From Haliotis asinina (Eukaryota > Mollusca > Gastropoda > Lepetellida > Haliotidae): a stretch of 64,000 nucleotides of DNA. Within the stretch, counting starts at the first letter, position 1. Each line of letters begins with the position of its first letter. Location: the NCBI RefSeq assembly GCF_037392515.1, contig NC_090288.1, positions 2,114,501 through 2,178,500 of the forward strand, given 5' to 3'. Below are positions 34,194 through 46,700 of the stretch, piece after piece. Below the pieces are notes generated by a model. The model saw only the letters and a program-made list of their open reading frames with translations, had not been told where the DNA came from and did no database searches. Made by a program: the position numbers and the translations under genes.

Positions 34194-34678
34194 CACTTGC
34201 CATGTCGCCACTAAGTACTTTCAGTAACATGTTGCCACTAAGTACTTGTAGCAACATGTTGCCACTAAGTACTTTCAGTAACATGTTGCCACTAAGTACT
34301 TGTAGCAACATCTTGCCACTAAGTACTTTCAGTAACATGTTGCCACTAAGTACGTGTAGCAACATGTTGCCACTAAGTACTTTCAGTAACATCTTGCCAC
34401 CAAGTACTTGTAGCAACATGTTGCCACTAAGTACTTGCAGTATCATGTTGCCACTAAGTACTTGTAGCAACATGTTGCCACTAAGTACTTGCAATATTGT
34501 GTTACCTCTAAGTACTTGCAGTATTGTGTTGCCACTCAGTACTTTTAGTAACATCTTGCCACTAAGTACTTTCAGTAACATGTTGCCACTAAGTACTTGC
34601 AGGAACAGGTTGCCACTAAGCACTTGCAGGAACAGGTTGCCACTCAGTACTTGTAGCAATAAGTTGCCACTAAGTATA
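34194..34678. repeat. 27-bp minisatellite with 54-bp dimers
   Basis: The unit GTTGCCACTAAGTACTT plus CAGTAACAT or GTAGCAACAT repeats about 18 times, and in the first half the two versions alternate strictly. Unit length is a multiple of three, so frames of about 187 codons open on both strands (34159-34722 and 34187-34753). I regard them as artefacts. Confidence 0.92.
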
Positions 34679-34820
34679 TTCTCTCCCAGGAGGCCTGAAA
34701 ATAACCTCACTAAAACCATCAAAAATACAGAGCAAACAATAATTTCGGTGTAGGTTAAAGGGTGACCTCTAGTGTTACAATGATAAATAATTCCACAGAA
34801 ATGAAAATATTACCAATTAC

Positions 34821-35019
34821 CTCTGAGATGTTGAACACTACAGATAATATCCGACCTACAACTAAACGAGTTCTACAAGGAGACTCGAAGTACAACAGCA
34901 CAGCTTGGTAAATTATTGTGCTTGAATAAGACATCAAAATGTGCCCCGAGGCTCGTCGTCGACGTATGTGATGTATCACAGCAAAGACTGCCCCGGGCGC
35001 CCATGACACCCCGAGTCTT
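34821..35019 (-). CDS. Possible coding exon with strong splice sites
   Basis: On the minus strand the acceptor region has CTCTTCCCCCTATACACTGA and AACTAAATATGGTTTAG, and the exon ends CTCAGAG|GTAATT. The 199 bases hold one open frame of 66 codons: RLGVSWAPGAVFAVIHHIRR, RRASGHILMSYSSTIIYQAV, LLYFESPCRTRLVVGRILSV, VFNISE. No partner exon is identified, and no family is recognised. It lies 140 bp from the 27-bp array. It could equally be a fragment of an unidentified repeat. Confidence 0.28.
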
Positions 35020-37010
35020 CTAAACCATATTTAGTTGTCAGTGTATAGGGGGAAGAGAGTTTTAGTTGGACAGCCGTCGGCTGGCTGTGTATGTCGTCTT
35101 CTCAAGCTCCACACACGGATACTGAAAAACGTTCTAGATTCTGAAGATCTGCTTTTTGGCTCAAGGTAGGAATCTTCTTATGTTATATGTTAAGTGCTTG
35201 AAAACTGAGAATGGTATTTGACGTTATCTTGACGTTCCAGCTACGTACCGTGTCAGGTTGACGTTGTTTATGTCTTGCTGGTAGATAACCACTGATTATT
35301 CACCTTCTTGAAACTGTTTATCACCCGTAAGTTCAGAGGCTCTGGGTTGGCGTCATGGAATGTTGCAGTGCCATATGAATTTCTCTAAGCCATTTAATCT
35401 GACTAATAAAGTTCGCAAAATTTCTCACTTCTTCAAAGGAGGAGTGACATTTAAAAATATTAAACTCTCAGTAAGATATGAACAGTGACATGCGAACTGC
35501 AGACATCCAAAAAGTTCCTTATGTCCTATCCACCATCCTGTCCTATCCAAAAAGCAAAAACACACAGTATACAATAATGTATGTTGTTATGATGTGTGCA
35601 TGATATGCATGGTACATGCATGGTAGTGAGAACCTGTGTTCACACTGTGATGTTAGTGTTACCTTGTCACGAGTGTTTCATATTTCTACATCCGCCCAAG
35701 GTCATGATGACATCTCGCCAGAAAAAAGTCCACCAAACATATTTGTCCGAGAAGGAAAGGTGTGATGGTAATGTATTTCCTGGAGGATACAGGAGCACGT
35801 ATGGCGTCATGTTAACGTTGTTTTCACCTCTAGTGTGGCCTGCTTTTATGAGAGTGTGTTAGGTATTGAGAGTATGACAAAAATACTGCAAAACCATTTT
35901 TCCGTTAATTTCGTAAAATATCATGAGTATGGTCACGCTATTGTTTTAAAAACGGCAAAGAAATACTTGAAATCTCCTTCGAATGCCAAATTGCGTTCCA
36001 AACAAGTCGTTAGTTTCTGTTCAGTTTGTTAGTTGTGTGTTGATGTGACTTTTTCATTTCAAGGATTCTCGTAATGAACAAATGGCGTAAGCGAGAAATC
36101 AGATAAAATTTGGTATATTTGAAAAATCAGATCGGAAACAAAATCATAAGTTTATATTTTGTTATTTTGATCACATGTGTTGAGCATGGAAAACAGTTTC
36201 TGAGGCGACACTTGTAAAACATGCTCATGTATGCGAGCCAACAGGTTGCGTCAGAACAGGAATGTATCAAGCGTACAACTGCCCAATAAACCTACATCCA
36301 AGAAATAATGACTAAATAGATCTCACTCATGTCAACATAAACACCAAAGCCTTATCCCCGGACAGATGAAACGACTTGAGCGTACGTACATGTGAGGTCG
36401 TCCTGTCACGTGATTGATGGAGACGTTAGGTCACACTTGTCATGTAACTGTTCCAGTGATATATTCCACCTGTGTTTCATGTGGATATGTATGTTTTATT
36501 GCTGCTATTTTGGGGTCTGACACAGATGGCTCTATTGTCGAAAGACAGCTCCACTATAACATATCAAAACTGCCATATCAAGAAATACGCAAATTTACTT
36601 CTTTCGAAACAGACGAAAGGTGATTTTCTCATGGATTTTGTTTCTTCGAATTGGTGATGCTATTGAGGCATCGAAATTGTAGGAAAGTGTTTGGATTGTT
36701 TAATTCTTTGGACGTAATGTGAAGTTTCAATACACATAAAGTGTTTAATGACCATTAGAAATCCATTAATGTCACAGTGAGGGACGCGCCATGTTTGTGA
36801 TTTCAAAACTGTCGTCATATGAAACCAAACAAAGAAATCATAAACACAAATTGCTTCATACTTACGTTTATTTAAAGCCTAAAGTCTAAAGTCAAAACGT
36901 TAACGTAAGTAAGATATGTGGTTGTTCTATTTCTGTTACATTATCTGAAGTGATTAGAAGTGATTTCACTTAAAGAACCAACTGTTGAAGTACGCTTCGT
37001 CGCGAGCCCG
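35020..37010. other. No secure gene
   Basis: Short frames (35596-35862, 36414-36623) have no motif. A short CATGCATGGTA repetition lies at 35600-35625. Nothing else is evident. Confidence 0.45.
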
Positions 37011-37347
37011 GATGTTCTACTTGAGTTTCAGCCTGCTATTACTCTGCAACAACTGGGATTGTGTTGCGATGACTGCGACAGCCATTACAAGAGGACATAC
37101 ACATCTATTTAACCTAAATATCCCGATCTTCCTGCAATTCTGTTTGCTCTGCCCAGAATGGTACACGCTCATTTTGACTCTTACAATACTGAACGAACAA
37201 AGAAGGAGGGGGAGAAGAAGTCAGGCCCCCAGTAATTGGCTGGTTGGTTGGTTATTTAACACCGCACTCAGCAATAACCCAGTTACAATCGAGTCTGGAC
37301 CAGATAATCCACTGATCAGCAACTTGAGTATCGATACATACACATGA
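37011..37347 (+). CDS. Candidate short secreted ORF ending in repeat sequence
   Basis: The ATG at 37011 opens MFYLSFSLLLLCNNWDCVAM and TATAITRGHTHLF, a plausible signal peptide followed by a short mature part. The frame continues through hydrophobic sequence and a basic RRRGRRSQ stretch, and its last 30 or so codons fall inside a dispersed SINE-like repeat. Either this is a first exon that splices out earlier, or the ORF is fortuitous. No donor stands out. Confidence 0.22.
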
Positions 37348-37440
37348 AATACGACGGCATGTGTCAACCAAATCAGCGAACCTGACAATCCGGTCCTGTT
37401 AATCGCCTTTCACGATAAGCATGGGCTCCTCAAGTCAAGT
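37243..37440 (+). repeat. Dispersed abalone-type SINE-like repeat
   Basis: ACACCGCACTCAGCAATAAC, TCGAGTCTGGACCAGATAAT, CATGTGTCAACCAAATCAGC, GAACCTGACAATCCGGTCCT and GATAAGCATGGGCTCCT are present. The TATGGCGGC...GTAAATAA segment is deleted. Confidence 0.85.
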
Positions 37441-38342
37441 CATAACCAGGATTTCTCCCAATAGAATAGTCATTACCTGTACACTGCCAATACATAGACG
37501 TGAACACCGGTCTAATGGAGATGTTGTATTTTCTATGAACTATTGCCTCATTCTTATTTTCACAAAGGAGACATGACCGAGGAGCCCGTTAGAGAATTCA
37601 GAATTGCAATAGAAACAGCAACAAAGCTATGTCCTATCAAGCATGCCTCTTGGTTATAATCAAGTTGACAAATCAGTGCTGAGAAGCTCATTGATATGGT
37701 ATGTGAAGCAACTTGACGATTGTGCCTGATAACCCGTATGTAATTTGCGCAATGACTGGCTACAAATATGTAACGTATATTTAAGACTCAGTGAATTGGA
37801 CCAACTCTAAAGTTGGTTTGCAACTTTAAGCATGGATGACAAGCTTTAAGCGATGTGTTTTATAAACAGAATGACAAGTCGTCTATTATTCAAAATTTTG
37901 ATAATTATGGCCATGACAAATAATATACAAAAAACGTTCTATTTTTATGAGGTTTGAGAAAGATAAACGTTTTGACTGCTTTGTATCTATACACATAGCA
38001 CATATATCCTTTCGGAGCAAATGTGTCTTAAGTGTGCAAACTGAATTATCCATTATCCATACAAGACTCCATTCTTACAACCTTTTGATAAAAAGACAGG
38101 TGTACTCTGTACTCAAACAGAAGACGAATGTTTGAAGTATCGCAAGAAATACATGTGCTGGCGTCTGATTTCCCATCAGACTTTACAAACAAGCAACATG
38201 TTCATCACTATACGTAGTTACACGTGGCCAGTCGTATAGACAAGCAGTTAGATGTGTAGACTTGTCTAATTTGGACTTCCATTGACTTATGATCATGAAT
38301 CGTCCTGCTGATGTTTATGGGCATGTTAGTACCTGTTAAAGA
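37441..38342. other. No recognisable feature
   Basis: AT-rich sequence, with only one short frame (37947-38135). Confidence 0.5.
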
Positions 38343-39669
38343 CGTTAAAGTAAACACTGCAGACGTTACACCGGACACTGCAGACATTACACTGCAGATG
38401 TTACACTGGACATTGCAGACGTCACCCCGGACTCTGCAAACGTTACACAGGACACCGCAGGCGTTACACTGGACACTGCGGACGTTACACCGGACACTGC
38501 AGACATTACACTGCAGATGTTACACTGGACACTGCAGACGTCACCCCGGACTCTGCAAACGTTACACAGGACACCGCAGGCGTTACACTGGACACTGCAG
38601 ACGTTACACCGGATATTGCAGAATTGAAACTGGACACTATAGACATTAAAGAGGACACACCAGACATTATACAGGACACTGGAGACGTTACAGTCTACAC
38701 TGCAGACGTTACATCGGACACCGCAGACGTTAAGCACAACACTGCAGACTTTAAACTGGACATTGCAAACTTTAAACTGGACACTGAATACGTTACACTG
38801 GACACTGAATACGTTACACTGGACACTGAATACGTTACACTGGACACTGAATACGTTACACTGGACACTGAATACGTTACACCGGACACTGAATACGTTA
38901 CACCGGACACTGAATACGTTACACCGGACACTGAATACGTTACACTGGACACTGAATACGTTACACTGGACACTGAATACGTTACACCGGACACTGAATA
39001 CGCTACACCGGACACTGAATACGTTACACCGGACACTGAATACGTTACACTGGACACTGAATACGTTACACCGGACACTGAATACGTTACACTGGACACT
39101 GAATACGTTACACTGGACACTGAATACGTTACACTGGACACTGCAGACGTTACACTGGACACTGAATACGTTACACTGGACACTGAATACGTTACACTGG
39201 ACACTGAATACGTTACACCGGACACTGAATACGTTACACTGGACACTGAATACGTTACACCGGACACTGAATACGTTACACTGGACACTGAATACGTTAC
39301 ACTGGACACTGAATACGTTACACTGGACACTGAATACGTTACACCGGACACTGCAGACGTTACACCGGACACTGAATACGTTACACCGGACACTGGACAC
39401 TGAATACGTTACACCGGACACTGAATACGTTACACCGGACACTGAATACGTTACACTGGACACTGAATACGTTACACTGGACACTGAATACGTTACACCG
39501 GACACTGCAGACGTTAAAGAGAACACGCCAGACATTTTCGGGACACTGCAGACGTTAAACAGGACACTGTAGACGTTACAGTCTACACTGCAGAAGTTAC
39601 AGCGGACTTTGCTGACGTTAAACAGGACACTGCAGACGTTAAACTGGACACTGCAGATATTGCAGACTC
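38343..39669. repeat. 21-bp minisatellite, 1.3 kb, about 63 units
   Basis: Units GTTACACTGGACACTG plus AATAC, or GCAGAC in an older form, fill the interval. The core (38790-39510) is almost homogeneous, with CTGG/CCGG the main variant. Both edges are degenerate and carry the GCAGAC type. At the left edge a 119-bp block (38383 and 38502) is itself duplicated. The 21-bp period opens frames of 232-382 codons on the minus strand and about 260-270 on plus (acidic VTLDTEY on one strand, SVQCNVF or TYSVSSV on the other). No start context, splice sites or domains support translation. Confidence 0.93.
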
Positions 39670-40945
39670 TTAAAGGTCACATGCAACCAAAACATCAAAC
39701 ATAATTAAAACACATTTATCACTTATTCATGACATGTAATATACATTGCTGCTTTTAAAAAAACAAATAAACAAAATTATAAGCGTACAATCGCGATTCA
39801 AAAGTGCAATATTTTGTACTTCGGCTCACTTCTCCCGAAACGAAGCCCTCGGGAGACCGAACCCAGTCATAGCGGGTGGATATGCACTCAAGTGTAACGA
39901 CGGCTTCCGATTGACTGTTTCATTTGCTGACATGCTGAAGGTTTATTGTGTGTACAGAAAGATGATCTGTTTGATGGGAATTTTCGAAGTATAGCCAGTC
40001 ACAAGAAAGTAAGATTCTTTATGGATAACAACTTCTCTTTGTGTACTTGATGCGTCGTTTCAGTATGGAATCATATACTGTTGTCAAACAAAATCATATA
40101 CACTAAAAGAAGTCGTTATCCATGAAGAATGTATATAGAGATGTTGGATTTGGAAAATATCTGTTCTCTGAATTTGCGCTCGATCCATTCAAATATCATC
40201 TCAGTAGGGATGGTAAACTACTGCGTGGCTGGAATCTGTCCAAGTACAAAGCAGGACTTGAAACTGACAAGAGTTTGCACCAGTTTCCGTCAGATCCAGT
40301 CATCCGAAAAAAATGAATGTAATTTGTTTGCAACCCACAGATATAAAAACATGTCATGTGTATCACACGTGCCTAATTACATAATGTGGCAGACACGGGA
40401 CTCGCTTGCACGAGTCATGAATCAACTTATTTTCTTTTTGTCGTATAGTCTGACAGGTGTTAAGTTCACGTGGTCAATGATTGAAGCTGTGTATTGTATG
40501 TTGTCATTAAGTAGACAGGCAGACAGACATATAGGTGTGAATAAACCAGACACTGAGCTTTCTCTGTGACAGAGACTGCTTACCACAATCAACAAGTTTT
40601 TTATACGTAACGAGTAGATTATTTACTTGTTTGTGTGCACAACCAAGATTAGACTACTGCTCACGACTTAAGACGCTGGGCATACTGTTTCAAGCTCCAC
40701 GAACCTATTCACTGCGCATGCGTTATGGACGCAGCGGAGCACAGCTGTTGAAACCAGTTTTCCCCCAAGCGCTGGGGGGAAATTAGTGAAACGTTTGAAC
40801 TCCGATTTCGCGGGCTTTTCTTTCGTCGCGGTTTTTTTCAACTTTATAGGTTGAATTGTCATTTTTTATGATTAGTTTCGGTAAGTGCATACCGAAAGGT
40901 ACCAGAATCTGCAAAGTTGTGTTTTACGTTGCATGTGACCTTTAA
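39670..40945. mobile_element. 1.27-kb element with TTAA target duplications (T2/Kolobok-like)
   Basis: TTAA at 39670-39673 and 40942-40945 flank inverted ends AGGTCACATGCAAC (39674-39687) and GTTGCATGTGACCT (40928-40941), so both ends read TTAAAGGTCACATGC. The interior has no recognisable transposase; frames at 40122-40569 are unrelated to known families. It begins immediately where the 21-bp array ends. It is probably non-autonomous and is a different family from 10466-12482. Confidence 0.78.
40012..40135. repeat. Inverted repeat resembling Penelope element termini
   Basis: TTCTTTATGGATAACAACTTC and the complement of GAAGTCGTTATCCATGAAGAA are arms about 80 bp apart. Between them is GATGCGTCGTTTCAG, like the CGAAACG motif at the end of the Penelope-like element at 5.7 kb. 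It is nested inside the TTAA element. Arm identity is high but not perfect. Confidence 0.55.
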
Positions 40946-41899
40946 GGAGGCATCACATGCTCTAGATATTTAATTTCAAAACGTGAACCAAACTACATCT
41001 GGAATCTTAAGGTGTTCATTTGTGATCTTGCTATGACGGGATTGACCACTACTCCGAGCTGACCACTAAATACCTTTGCCTTTGGCGAGCAATAATATCG
41101 TCAGTAGATAATAGGACACACATTAACCTCCTCGGTGTCGCTTTCACTATATCTATATTACGGCATAATGGCAGTCACGGGTTTAATGTATTATGACTGG
41201 AGACACGTATACAGTGTAGCTGTAAAGGTCACTGATTTACACCTTAATTGGGGATGAAATGCGACTGAGAACGATGGAATCCAGCTTGTCTTTCAGGAAT
41301 TTATCTCTATTTATTGTTGATATGCATAGTTAAAGCATTTATACACATACGTTTTTATTTTATATTTAGTCTTTGGAACTTTTCAGTAATCTCTACAAAA
41401 TATTGTCCAGATCAGGTCTGTGGTGTCTGGACAAAACTGAACGTCCACAAACTGACTGACACTATAACAATAAGAATCTTCATCAGAAGTGTCACATGCA
41501 CTGGTCGACTGTCCTGTTACAATCCATACTTTTCAAGTAACCCGATAAAAGTTACCCGATTGTTCTTTTCAACAGAATATCTCTTGGTTCCTTCTTATAA
41601 TATCTACATGATTCCTTCTGTTTATTCCTTAAAACCTCATAAAGCGTCTTCCTAAGCTCACGTTTTGCAGACCGGCACCCATCGTTTAAACTTGAGCCTC
41701 CTGACATCTTGCATATAAGTAAAGGACTTTCCATCGTTTGGTTGCATCCAGCATGTGATTAACAAACTATTTAACAGTATCATCAAGATCTGTGGCAGTA
41801 TATTCGGTTAGATGCTGGAAAAGGGTACCAACTTTATCTGTCAAGCAGGCTGTAAAGTATGCTGTTTAATTGGGTTTCTAGACATTGAGAAGATGAAAA
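40946..41899. other. No secure gene
   Basis: Frames at 41314-41655 (plus) and 41552-41734 (minus) lack motifs. The latter contains an AAAC|GTGAGC donor-like site but no convincing exon. Confidence 0.4.
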
Positions 41900-41990
41900 A
41901 TGAGGACAGTTATATGGATATGCAACTTCTTTACTATGTATGAGCGACTAGCGACATATTCTGTCGCCAATACGACACAAAGAAGCTGTC
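41900..41990. repeat. Second Penelope-terminus-like hairpin
   Basis: GGATATGCAACTTCTTT and AAAGAAGCTGTCC form imperfect arms around GCGACATATTCTGTCGCC, which is itself a short hairpin. It resembles the 40012-40135 arms and the AAAGAAGTTGTCATCC end at 5.7 kb. Confidence 0.45.
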
Positions 41991-42608
41991 CTCAATTTGC
42001 CTTTAAAGTAATCTGATAAAACATTGTCCCACCTATACATTTCCGGGAGATGTCTCATAGCTTGTCTGGCAGCCAATAAGCAAAGAACAGGATTACATTT
42101 AGTTGTTGATCAGGCATTAATTAGCAGAATCTTACGATTACTAAAAGAGGGAGTGTTTTCAAACAGGAATTCCTCAAGCTTAGCGAGCGCATATGTGAAG
42201 TTAACAGTGTGATAAGAACTAGAAGAGTGTGTGTGCGCGTGTGTGTGTGTATTCTTACAGATAAGGTTATCCATACCCGTTGTGATTCTCTGAAAATGGC
42301 CACTGAACATTTGCTTACCACATTCCCATAAATCACCGCGTCAGCGGCCGTAATTTGACCAGTTACCAGTTCTCTCGTGGAAAAAGAATCTTTCTCGACA
42401 TGGATTATCTCCCTTTAACCATATAGTTTATAATCATTGCGCCATACTCCTCAGCTGACAACCTGTTTTCTATGCAACAACGGTTTACACTGACACTTCT
42501 CTGTTAAGAACTTAATACCAGAAATATATTTTTATGCAACTTGTGTGAGTATCCGTAGAAGAGGACATGTTCGTCCTTTTGTATGCTGTCATTACCGAGT
42601 TCTTGTAT

Positions 42609-43042
42609 CATGTAGTTTTCAACACAAATTCGTCTCTCAAGCCCCCGGCTGCCAATCGAGACTGTGTGTGGCTTAGTTTTGAATTAACAGCTTGTGAACT
42701 AGGGATTAATTTACATATATATAAAGTGGACAGCAAAATTGAGACGGACACCGTCTTGTATAGTATATCTTTGTATTAAATAGTGGACAAGTCTTTAAAG
42801 TTAAAGTTAACATAATATATTTACGCATGTAGTTTTCAACACAAATTCGTCTCTCAAGCCCCCGGCTGCCAATCGAGACTGTGTGTGGCTTAGTTTTGAA
42901 TTAACAGCTTGTGAACTAGGGATTAATTTACATATATATAAAGTGGACAGCAAAATTGAGACGGACACCGTCTTGTATAGTATATCTTTGTATTAAATAG
43001 TGGACAAGTCTTTAAAGTTAAAGTTAACATAATATATTTACG
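42609..43042. repeat. 217-bp exact tandem duplication
   Basis: The segment starting CATGTAGTTTTCAACAC at 42609 begins again at 42826 and ends at 43042. I found no difference between the copies by eye, so the duplication is recent. The frame at 42567-42779 lies in copy one and is not convincing as a gene. Confidence 0.92.
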
Positions 43043-43570
43043 CATGCGGTGTTCCATGCTAATGCTATCGTTGTATCGCTTTATGGTGCATTCATTCATG
43101 AATTACCATGTCTTATGGTCCCTTCAAGATGCCTTTCCACTTTGTAATATCACTAGTTATATCACTGACTGTCTCATTAAGTATGTTTTCCCTCATACTT
43201 TACTTTACTCTACTTTACTGTTGCTAAGTTAGTAACTGGTACTTATGTGTGTATTTATTATAACTACACATGCTCAACTCAAATGGCGCTCTAAAAGTAT
43301 TGTGATTGTGTTTTTTTTTCTTTTTATACCCTTACGTGGCCTTATTTACTTTTGAATAAACATGAATGAATAATTGGACAGAAGTCTTATCCTAATAAGT
43401 ATAAGAGCGTCCGCAGTCATGAAGTTTAAATATTGCAGAGTGTGCCGCTAACCATCCTACAAACTAAAACATATATTTTCAAGAAAATAATGAAAATACT
43501 ACACAGAGCATCTGAGACTTGTTTATTCATGGACATGAGTACGATGGCCATTTCTTTATAATACGGACAC

Positions 43571-43716
43571 CTTGAGTAAACGACTGAGACAATATACAAG
43601 ATGAGCAGACCAGCACATCCAGCACACCATCTTGGTGGACCGAGGAACGTCATCATTCGTTCTTTTGTTGGAACACACGACATGGCCGACTGCCATACAG
43701 CTTTAGAGAGTCCTTC
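43571..43716 (-). CDS. Possible exon encoding a membrane anchor
   Basis: On the minus strand ACAACATTCAAG is a possible acceptor at 43717, and CTCAAG|GTGTCC a modest donor. The frame is GLSKAVWQSAMSCVPTKERM, MTFLGPPRWCAGCAGLLILY, IVSVVYS. The hydrophobic block CAGLLILYIVSVVYS follows basic residues, as in a type II signal anchor. If translation starts at the ATG at 43683 this is a short cytoplasmic tail plus anchor. No next exon is identified. Confidence 0.27.
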
Positions 43717-46700
43717 CTTGAATGTTGTTTAAATTGACACACATCCTTATTTGAAGACTTAGTCGTTCGGTAGCGGGCTGCCAACATCGTTTCAAAATTC
43801 ACACAAGGTCGGCGAGCTGCGACATAAACTACACTGAATAAACATATACGGTACACATTTGTTCATGTCTACGTTATAGGAAAATATATATTCCGCTGTC
43901 GTATTTGAATCATGCCAGTTATAATCACGTATAAAACATATAAACTTCACAATAAACAAACGTAAACGTATGAACTGGCTGTGTATATGTAAAAACCCTC
44001 GTCTCTATCACAGAATAAATATGTTCTTTACATGTAGTAATGCTGAATGTCACGTGTCCTCTTATACAGTATATGTACATCAAACATCAATCACATCTCA
44101 TCATTCAAATAAGCCCAGCAATAAATAAAATTAATTGACAATACATCTACAAATAATTAATGAAAGCTATGAATAGAAATTTTCGAAAAGTATCATAATG
44201 CAATACAGTGTTGACGTCTAATGTATTTTATGATGTGCGAGCTACAAAGTAAGTACGGGTTGTCACTTTAGGTTCATTTACGAACGCAAGCAAAGTTTTA
44301 TCAGTTTTGGCCTACCTAATATGTTACAATAAAGTGTCAGGCGAAATATCAGCCATGGAATCTGTCGAGGTATACTAAGTACGTCTACACAGAAGTGACG
44401 GATGTAACGAAGTGTGGCCCGAATGCATGAGGTATGTTTCATCGAATCGCGTATAGTGATCTCCGGTTAGGAAGAACTGAAATTAGTGGTCTCTTTGAGT
44501 CGTAGGTTGCGGTCTATTTTATAAAACGAAATTAATCTATAGTTTAAACTAGAACTGTAATGAAATCAGTTTCATTTGAGAGCTAATTGTATATAACCAG
44601 GTTGTTGTTCACTTGCTAGCTGAGGCACCATCGACAGTACCGAAACACGGCATTTATACAATGTAAGAATTGAATATAGAAATGAATGTTTTCTGTCAGT
44701 CATACCGAAGCGTCTTAATGCTGCTTAAAGATGAAGAGCATGTTTGGTTATCAGTAACCATGGAAACCGGGGTCCAGTGACAGCTATATACATGTGTGTA
44801 ATAGTTTTGCTTTTTACTTGCTGGAATGTTGATCTGAAGAACGGCCCTTGAGTTTTAATATACAACACTGAAAACGTATTCCACCTTTCCACATTCCACG
44901 CTAAGCAATACAAACAAAGGTAACACTAAGTAACGACTGGAGTTTGTTTGTTTGCGACACTTTTACATACGACGCACAATGTCAAACATAAGCATTACCC
45001 TGTGATCGAAATAGTTTGCTTGACAAACCACTATCTGCTTGACATTGGCTCTGGGACAGAAGAGACCAGTATATCCTTGAAGAACGATTGGAACAACATC
45101 CGAGTTTATCTGAGGAAATCGCTACCAGATAATTAACCCCTATAGATATTTCACAATAACACTAGATCCAAACACTTCAGGTGCTAGAGTGCGATTTTAG
45201 AATTAAAGATTTAAAATTGCTAAGTAAAGAATTTGATCCAAATATATAGGATACTTGAGTTACCAACAGATCAGGCATTTCGAGATTCTTAAAAATATAA
45301 CGAGAACCAGAGAGTTATGACGTTTGCATGTAAAATGCTTTTGAATATATAACTAAATAAAAAAATATTTCAATGTGCTTCAGCTCTTGAGTATAAAACT
45401 AGATCCCAAGATTCAAGATGTTTTACATTATATCCAAATACCTGAATCACTTCAGTATAAAAGTAGATCGGAAGATTGAAGATGCCGGAGTAACACTACC
45501 TCCAGTGAAAGAGAATGGGTTGATATAGGTCAATAGAAAAGACGAATGTTTGAGCATAATATCAGGTAAAGTCAGTGTCCACGTCGGGTTACAATCGACT
45601 CCCATCATCCAGAAGTGAACACGAAAATAAGATGTAGTTTAACCCACAAAACTCTAACCACTGGCGTGACGACATGGCCGTCATGGTGCTTTTAAGTCTT
45701 GAATTCCGACAGTCACGTCCCCAGCTAGAAATGGCTATCTTCAGTCCTGTTCATTATCCCAACATCTCACACAGAAGAACCTAATCAGGCTGAGCTCGTT
45801 TGCCGCTATTAAGCATTGAAATATATTTGATATTGGATACGTGTACACATGAAGCAATATTTATATCTGAATAGGGCACCGGAATGAATAAGCATGGAAT
45901 CCAAGTGCCACATGGATCGTCCAAATAGTGCCTCACTAATAGGTCTTACTGGTTAATGCTTTTTTGTTACAAACACCGTGAGGATGTTTCCTAAATGTGC
46001 TTTAGTACCCACAAAATACATTTTTTGTTTCATAATTATAAAAAAACAAATCCAAGAAAACATGTTGTTTTGACCTATACAGGTTTAGCAATTTGTAAGA
46101 CATCAAAAATGGTGTAAGTATCTGAGATTGATAAGTGAATGGCATGCCCATACGGATGTTGATGCCCGAGATGATGAGCGTCGCTGTGTTTGACCCGGTC
46201 ACTGACCCTTGTGCCGCCACAACCTTGCATTACAACTGTTGCGTGGTTGTCCACTCTGGCTTAACACTAGGGCAGCCAACTAATGTCATTGCTACCAAAC
46301 CCTTCCATACACTTGTACAATGTTCGTTTGCCGATACCCATATGTACACAAGTTTAAATACTGATTGCTTTTGTCAACGCGTTGCACATTCGTTGCTAAA
46401 TTCAACAGCTTGTAGATGAGTATTGTCCAGTCATAAACAAACTTGCAGGTTGTGGCCTTGTCTTTGTGAGAGGTCTAAACAACCTTCAAAACTAGCTGTA
46501 CTTGTGGAGATGTTCCTGAACAGTCTCCTATGTCAGGACAGCAGATGTCCATACATGTCCCTTCACTGTTTGATTGGTCGTTGGCTGTTTGATTGGACAT
46601 GTGCACAGAGTGTCCTATCACTACCCCGTTGTTTTTTGTTCCTTCATTGTGCACACGGATTCAAATCCACCATATCCAAACGAACACCAAATTCTATAGG

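Noticed and set aside
38387..39572. Frames of 230-382 codons on both strands, which look like repetitive proteins
   Set aside because: They exist only because a 21-bp stop-free unit is repeated about 63 times. All have the same periodic composition and none has a start context, splice sites or a non-repeat domain.
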